DNA of 5,370 nt, taken from positions 1-5,370 of the forward strand of contig JAPLGY010000462.1 in NCBI GenBank assembly GCA_026389955.1. The letters run 5' to 3'. The DNA comes from Caldilinea sp. (lineage in GTDB: Bacteria > Chloroflexota > Anaerolineae > Caldilineales > Caldilineaceae). The notes under the pieces were generated by a model. That model made no database searches. It was not told where the DNA came from and was given only the letters and a program-made list of their open reading frames with translations. Positions 1 to 5,370 of this stretch are shown here, one piece after another. Within the stretch, counting starts at the first letter, position 1; the number at the start of each line of letters is the position of its first letter. Position numbers and translations under genes: made by a program.

Positions 1-700
1 CCGGACAGCGGTGGTGGTCTGGGATGAAACAGACGCCGACGGTCGCGGGCGCATTCTGGCTGCCCGGCGCGCGCTAGAAGGGGGGGTTGGCTGGACCTTC
101 ACCCAGGTCAGCCCGCCGGTGGGCTCTGACTGGTGCGCCCAGCACAGCCCCCAGCTGCGCGCAGACAGCGACGGCAGGCTCCACGTCGTGTGGTCCGGCT
201 GTGCGCTGCGCAACCCACCGGACGAGTGGCCGCACGACGCCCAGATTTTTTACGCGACCTCCCAGGACGGCGGTGCAACCTTCAGCCAGCCGGTAGGGGT
301 CGGGCTGACCGTCGCACCAGAGGACGAAGAACACCACAACCAGGTGGCCAGCCTGCCCACTCTGGCCACAGGCCCGGGGGGCACAGCGCAGGTCCTCTAT
401 CCAAGCCGCAGCGAAGGGGTGTGGAGCTTTTATGTCGCACAGATTGAGAACGGTACCGTCGCTGCGGTGCAGCGACTGGGGGAGCCAACTGCCAGCTGGA
501 CGCCGGCGGGCCCGTTCAACGGCCGCTACTTTGGCAGCGACAGCGCAGGGGCCATCGCCTACAATGGACTCCTGGATCGCTACATTGCGGTCTTTCCAGA
601 CAGCCGCAACCAGCGCACCCCGGTACTCTATGCGACCCATACTGGAGACAGCAAAGTGACGCTGCCGCACGGGATCTACCTGCCCACTGTGCTTCAGTGA
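1..700 (+). CDS. Exported BNR/Asp-box (sialidase-like propeller) protein, C-terminal part
   Basis: The frame is open at the left edge (codons from position 2), so this is the last 232 residues of a longer protein. It shows a textbook Asp-box, SQDGGATF at 260-283 (pattern SxDxGxTW/F), preceded by the strand-like IFYAT. Two further blade-like strands are VVVWDE near the start and LHVVWSG at about 179-199. This is the pattern of BNR/sialidase-type beta-propellers, which often bind or cleave glycans outside the cell. No catalytic residues can be assigned from this part, so enzymatic function is unproven. The protein ends in IYLPTVLQ, resembling the -YLPxV- tail I recall on many secreted Chloroflexota proteins. 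Its TGA stop lies 44 bases before the preferred start of the DUF1800 gene, so the two may share a transcript. Confidence is good for the fold class and low for substrate. Confidence 0.75.
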   Translation, partial: RTAVVVWDETDADGRGRILAARRALEGGVGWTFTQVSPPVGSDWCAQHSPQLRADSDGRLHVVWSGCALRNPPDEWPHDAQIFYATSQDGGATFSQPVGVGLTVAPEDEEHHNQVASLPTLATGPGGTAQVLYPSRSEGVWSFYVAQIENGTVAAVQRLGEPTASWTPAGPFNGRYFGSDSAGAIAYNGLLDRYIAVFPDSRNQRTPVLYATHTGDSKVTLPHGIYLPTVLQ

Positions 701-744
701 AAAGCGGCCCACGCACTCGGACAGTTTCGCTCACGGAAAACAAG

Positions 745-2307
<1,563 letters not shown>

Positions 2308-2308
2308 A

Positions 2309-2401
2309 CTCGAACTTCGCCAGTGCAGAGAAGACGTGAAACTAGAACTTGCCCACGGAACTGGTGGTGTCGATGCTCTCGTGCAGGCTGCGGAAGCCAA
2401 C
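2309..2401 (-). pseudogene. Serine recombinase (resolvase/invertase) catalytic-domain fragment
   Basis: Read on the minus strand from 2401, this encodes VGFRSLHESIDTTSSVGKF, a TAG stop at 2342-2344, then FHVFSALAKFE. This matches the hallmark stretch of Pin/Hin/resolvase-type serine recombinases, usually close to GFRSLTEAIDTTTP.G.L.FH.FGALAEFER. The TAG replaces the usual Leu, so the copy cannot make an intact enzyme. The catalytic serine region upstream and the helix-turn-helix downstream are both absent. The homology runs to within one or two bases of the DUF1800 stop codon. At its other end it switches abruptly, in a different frame, to another fragment at about 2402. It is a dead relic of a mobile or phage-like element. 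Confidence 0.75.
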
Positions 2402-2403
2402 CT

Positions 2404-2517
2404 TAGCAACTTAGATTTGCGGCGCTCAATCGGGTCCCGCACCTGTTCCACGAGTTGGCCATTCATTTGTGCCGCTGAATGGCGTAGGCGTTCCAGATGT
2501 GTGTTTATCTGCGACAT
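2404..2517 (-). pseudogene. N-terminal fragment of an unrecognised protein (MSQINTHLERLR... type)
   Basis: The minus-strand ATG at 2515-2517 opens a frame reading MSQINTHLERLRHSAAQ, then MNGQLVEQVRDPIERRKSKLL, about 38 residues. Coding character then stops and the recombinase piece begins in another frame. The pattern (a short helix containing HLE.LR, an Asn-centred turn, then IE.RK.KLL) resembles the N-terminus of a widespread family of hypothetical proteins that I remember but cannot name. In that family KLL is followed by a short loop and a GFPLK-like segment, which is missing here. The ATG sits within a few bases of the start of TnpB homology on the opposite strand, so any original promoter has gone. 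Helical coding-like composition supports a real gene piece, but chance cannot be excluded. Confidence 0.4.
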
Positions 2518-2826
2518 TGTATTGCTGGGCGGCAATGTAGGCATCAAGATGCTTGCCACCTGTTCAGATGGAACTGGCTGCGCAAATTCAAAAACGTTGG
2601 CTGCGAAAATCAAGCAGCTGCGCCGATGGCAGCGCAGGCTTTCTCGTCGTGTCAAGGGTGGCAAGAACCGGTCAAAGGCGCGAATGAAGGTCGCCGGGCT
2701 GCATATGCAGGTGGCAAACGTGCGGAGGGACGTGCACAACAAGGCGGCGTGCGCCATCCCCGACAAGCGTCCGTCGGTTCTCGTCATCGAGGAGCTGAAC
2801 GTCAAGGGCCAGGTCCAAGAGAACGG

Positions 2827-2851
2827 TGCCTGTAGGTTCGTCGGACAGGCA
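2827..2851 (-). terminator. Possible weak hairpin just after the surface-protein stop codon
   Basis: A 7-bp perfect inverted repeat, TGCCTGT at 2827-2833 and ACAGGCA at 2845-2851, with an 11-base loop, begins two bases after the minus-strand TGA at 2854-2856. No T-run follows on the minus strand, so it would be a poor intrinsic terminator. It lies inside TnpB-derived sequence and may be fortuitous. Confidence 0.25.
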
Positions 2852-2853
2852 GC

Positions 2854-3969
<1,116 letters not shown>

Positions 3970-4026
3970 CAGCTCTCACTCGCTCTGCGAGCCGGTCCGT
4001 GGCGGCTGCACCTTTCATGGAAAAGG

Positions 4027-4035
4027 ATTGTACCA
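4027..4035 (-). promoter_or_regulatory. Candidate extended -10 promoter for the surface-protein gene
   Basis: In the 120-bp gap between the SCO gene and the surface-protein gene, the minus strand reads TGGTACAAT. This is a TGn extended -10 element joined to TACAAT, which differs from the TATAAT consensus at one position. It would give a leader of about 50 bases before the ATG at 3969. No good -35 box is present at 16-18 bases, as extended -10 promoters tolerate. A small palindrome, CTCGC-TCT-GCGAG at 3979-3991, lies in the leader. The rest of the gap shows nothing else I can name. Confidence 0.4.
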
Positions 4036-4089
4036 TGTTGCGTCTGGCCAGTGCATACGCTGTTCGGTGTATTGTGAGCCGCAGCGGTT

Positions 4090-4698
4090 TCAGCGGTGGG
4101 CCAGATAGGCGAGGTCAGCGGCGATATCCTCTATGGGGGCATCGTGGGCAAAGATCTCGCGCAGGTTATTTTGTGCGTCGATCACGTAGAGAAAGGCTGT
4201 ATGGTCGACCAGATAGTCTGCGGCGCTCTGCGACGCTTCCAGGGTCCGTTTCTCTGCAAAGACCCCATAGCCTTGTTTGACCGCAGCGAGGGCATCGTTT
4301 GCGATGTGTACGCCGTAGAACGTGGGTTGGAAGGCCTTGACGTAGCTGGCCAACCGTTCTGGTGTATCGCGGTCGGGGTCGACGGTCACAAAAACGAAGG
4401 CGACCCGGGTACGAGCTTGTTCGTCTAGCGCATCGTAGACCCCCTTCAGATTGGAGAGGGTCAACGGGCAGACATCGGGGCAGAAGGTATAGCCGAAGGA
4501 GACGATCTTCACCGATTCTGGCAGTGTGCTCAGCACAAACGGGGTATTGTCCAGGTTGGTGCCGACGAGGGGGGGTGCGGGGAGAATCGGGTCGTAGCGG
4601 GTGCCGCGCAGCTGGTATTCCTGTCCACAGCCTGTCAGCAGAAGAATCAGCAGCAGGCAGAGGGCCATGCGGTGGTTCATCCGAATCGGGTTCTGCAT
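4090..4698 (-). CDS. SCO1/SenC family copper-chaperone lipoprotein
   Basis: A 202-residue SCO-family protein with a thioredoxin-like fold; family members bind copper outside the membrane and help assemble the CuA centre of cytochrome oxidase, or act as thiol reductants. The lipoprotein signal is a hydrophobic run ending in the lipobox LLTGC, with Cys24 as the lipid-anchored residue. The copper ligands are all present: GYTFCPDVCP (Cys73, Cys77) and His166 in VDHTAFLYVID. The VDPDRDTPERL block (106-116) is also typical. The start at 4698 is chosen because GGAGG at 4704-4708 sits five bases upstream and gives a clean signal peptide; a longer frame from 4767 adds 23 unlikely residues. The Shine-Dalgarno is formed by the last two Gly codons of the upstream gene, whose TAA ends one base before this ATG, so translation is probably coupled. 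No oxidase gene is in view. Confidence 0.92.
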   Translation of the reverse strand: MQNPIRMNHRMALCLLLILLLTGCGQEYQLRGTRYDPILPAPPLVGTNLDNTPFVLSTLPESVKIVSFGYTFCPDVCPLTLSNLKGVYDALDEQARTRVAFVFVTVDPDRDTPERLASYVKAFQPTFYGVHIANDALAAVKQGYGVFAEKRTLEASQSAADYLVDHTAFLYVIDAQNNLREIFAHDAPIEDIAADLAYLAHR

Positions 4699-4708
4699 CT
4701 TATCCTCC
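4699..4708 (-). promoter_or_regulatory. Start-defining ribosome binding site of the SCO gene
   Basis: The minus strand reads GGAGGATAAG immediately before the ATG. GGAGG comes from the final Gly-Gly codons of the thioredoxin-like gene, and its TAA stop lies inside the spacer. This fixes the SCO start at 4698 and indicates translational coupling of the two genes. Confidence 0.8.
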
Positions 4709-5370
4709 ACTGGGCACATCCGTGTCTGTGGTTTCTTCTGCGGGCAACAGGGTTGCCAGCAATTCACAAACTTCCTGTTGGCAGGCTGCGGCCAGCGTGC
4801 TGTTGTACCAGGAGCGCATCTCCTGGGTGAGTTTGACGGTCAGGTCAGCAAACTGTGCCTGGGCAGCAGGGCTTTCGTCGTCTGCCAGCGTCTCGTAGTG
4901 CGGGTACCGTTGGAGCCATGCAGACAGATGCTGTTCGGCCTGTCGGGGGCGTGGCCCCCACTGCGCCTGCAGCTCCCATTCATCGTCGAAGATCAAAAAC
5001 TGCGGCAGGTCCCACTCTTCGAGTGCACCGGCGACATCGAGTTCGGGCCACAAGGTTGCCAGCGGGGCCATATCCAAACTATCGGACAGGATGCGCAGCT
5101 GCAGGCGTGGGGAGGCGTCGAACAGGCGGGCGAGGACCGGCAGCACGGCGATGGTGTCGGGGTCGTCGTCGGTGAGCAGGGCCAGCACGGCGAGCGATTC
5201 ACTGTAGCTGTTTACCGCCGCCTGCGCGGCTGGGGTCCGCCGGCTTTCTGTATAGCGTCTGGCCAGCAGAACATTGCGTTCACCGCCGAGCCACAGGCTG
5301 TAGTCACGAAAGGTCAGACAGTGTGCGAAAGCCAACAGTTTGTCGTCCGCCAGGATCGGGTCGCCGCCGA
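4700..5370 (-). CDS. Thioredoxin-like (Thioredoxin_9 type) protein lacking the active-site cysteine, 5' end outside window
   Basis: The frame is open to the right edge, where it reads GGDPILADDKLLAFAHC before the first TTG at 5333-5335. The true start is therefore probably beyond the window, and internal TTG initiation is unlikely. Residues below are counted from that TTG. The part after residue 45 matches my memory of the Thioredoxin_9 family: strand SLAVLALL, helix VLPVLARLF, the cis-Pro loop strand DLPQFLIFD (Pro111), then WGPRP (126-130) and a C-terminal MRSWYN...QQEVCELL helix (173-193). In that family the first strand ends in a W-C-x-D type active site; here residues 55-61 are TDDDPDT, with no Cys. 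The N-terminal 45 residues look helical and could belong to an additional domain. Coupling to the SCO gene suggests an extracytoplasmic redox or assembly role, but no signal sequence is visible in this part. Confidence 0.6.
   Translation of the reverse strand, partial: GGDPILADDKLLAFAHCLTFRDYSLWLGGERNVLLARRYTESRRTPAAQAAVNSYSESLAVLALLTDDDPDTIAVLPVLARLFDASPRLQLRILSDSLDMAPLATLWPELDVAGALEEWDLPQFLIFDDEWELQAQWGPRPRQAEQHLSAWLQRYPHYETLADDESPAAQAQFADLTVKLTQEMRSWYNSTLAAACQQEVCELLATLLPAEETTDTDVPSGG

Noticed and set aside
74..712. A 212-residue minus-strand frame opposite the BNR gene
   Set aside because: Stop-free antisense frames are common in GC-rich DNA. Its residues show no family pattern, while the plus strand has a clear Asp-box.
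697..744. GTG at 697 as the DUF1800 start (4-base overlap with the upstream stop)
   Set aside because: No ribosome binding site precedes it, and the extra 16 residues are basic and not family-like. It remains possible, and the choice does not affect the domain.
4699..4767. ATG at 4765-4767 as the SCO start
   Set aside because: It would put 23 Cys/Pro-rich residues before the lipoprotein signal, whereas the ATG at 4698 has a strong GGAGG at ideal spacing.
4362..4898. A 178-residue plus-strand frame
   Set aside because: It is antisense to the SCO gene and the coupled upstream gene, and is Arg/Gly/Ser-rich with no recognisable motif.

Overview
The window looks like ordinary chromosomal DNA from a high-GC bacterium, most likely a Chloroflexota member of the Caldilinea/Anaerolineae type. 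This assignment is an inference. It rests on the GC-rich codon use, a secreted protein ending in the -YLPxV- tail I associate with exported Chloroflexota proteins, and a Pro/Thr-rich surface protein with an FN3-like head and a C-terminal anchor. No RNA gene or ribosomal marker is present to confirm it.

Layout. On the plus strand, positions 1-2307 hold the 3' end of an exported BNR/Asp-box (sialidase-like propeller) protein, followed closely by a complete DUF1800 gene. On the minus strand, read from the right edge, come three genes. First is a thioredoxin-like protein whose 5' end lies outside the window. Next is a SCO1/SenC copper-chaperone lipoprotein, coupled to it by a one-base gap. After a 120-bp intergenic stretch with a candidate extended -10 promoter comes a signal-peptide-bearing protein with an FN3-like domain, seven TDAFGNP-type repeats and a C-terminal membrane anchor.

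The two convergent gene sets meet in a roughly 580-bp patch (about 2308-2890) made of three unrelated gene fragments. A minus-strand serine-recombinase piece with an internal stop begins within 1-2 bases of the DUF1800 stop codon. A minus-strand N-terminal fragment of an unrecognised protein follows. Last is a plus-strand piece of an IS200/IS605-type TnpB nuclease whose first RuvC aspartate reads Asn. The TnpB piece overlaps the end of the surface-protein gene and probably supplied its last codons.

How the genes work together. The SCO protein and the thioredoxin-like protein form a translationally coupled pair, consistent with copper delivery or thiol handling outside the membrane. The BNR protein and DUF1800 protein may be co-transcribed. 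DUF1800 genes are usually followed by a DUF1501 gene; here the relic patch occupies that position. I see no convincing complete new system. The most noteworthy points are the relic patch, the recently amplified surface-protein repeats and the cysteine-free thioredoxin-like protein.
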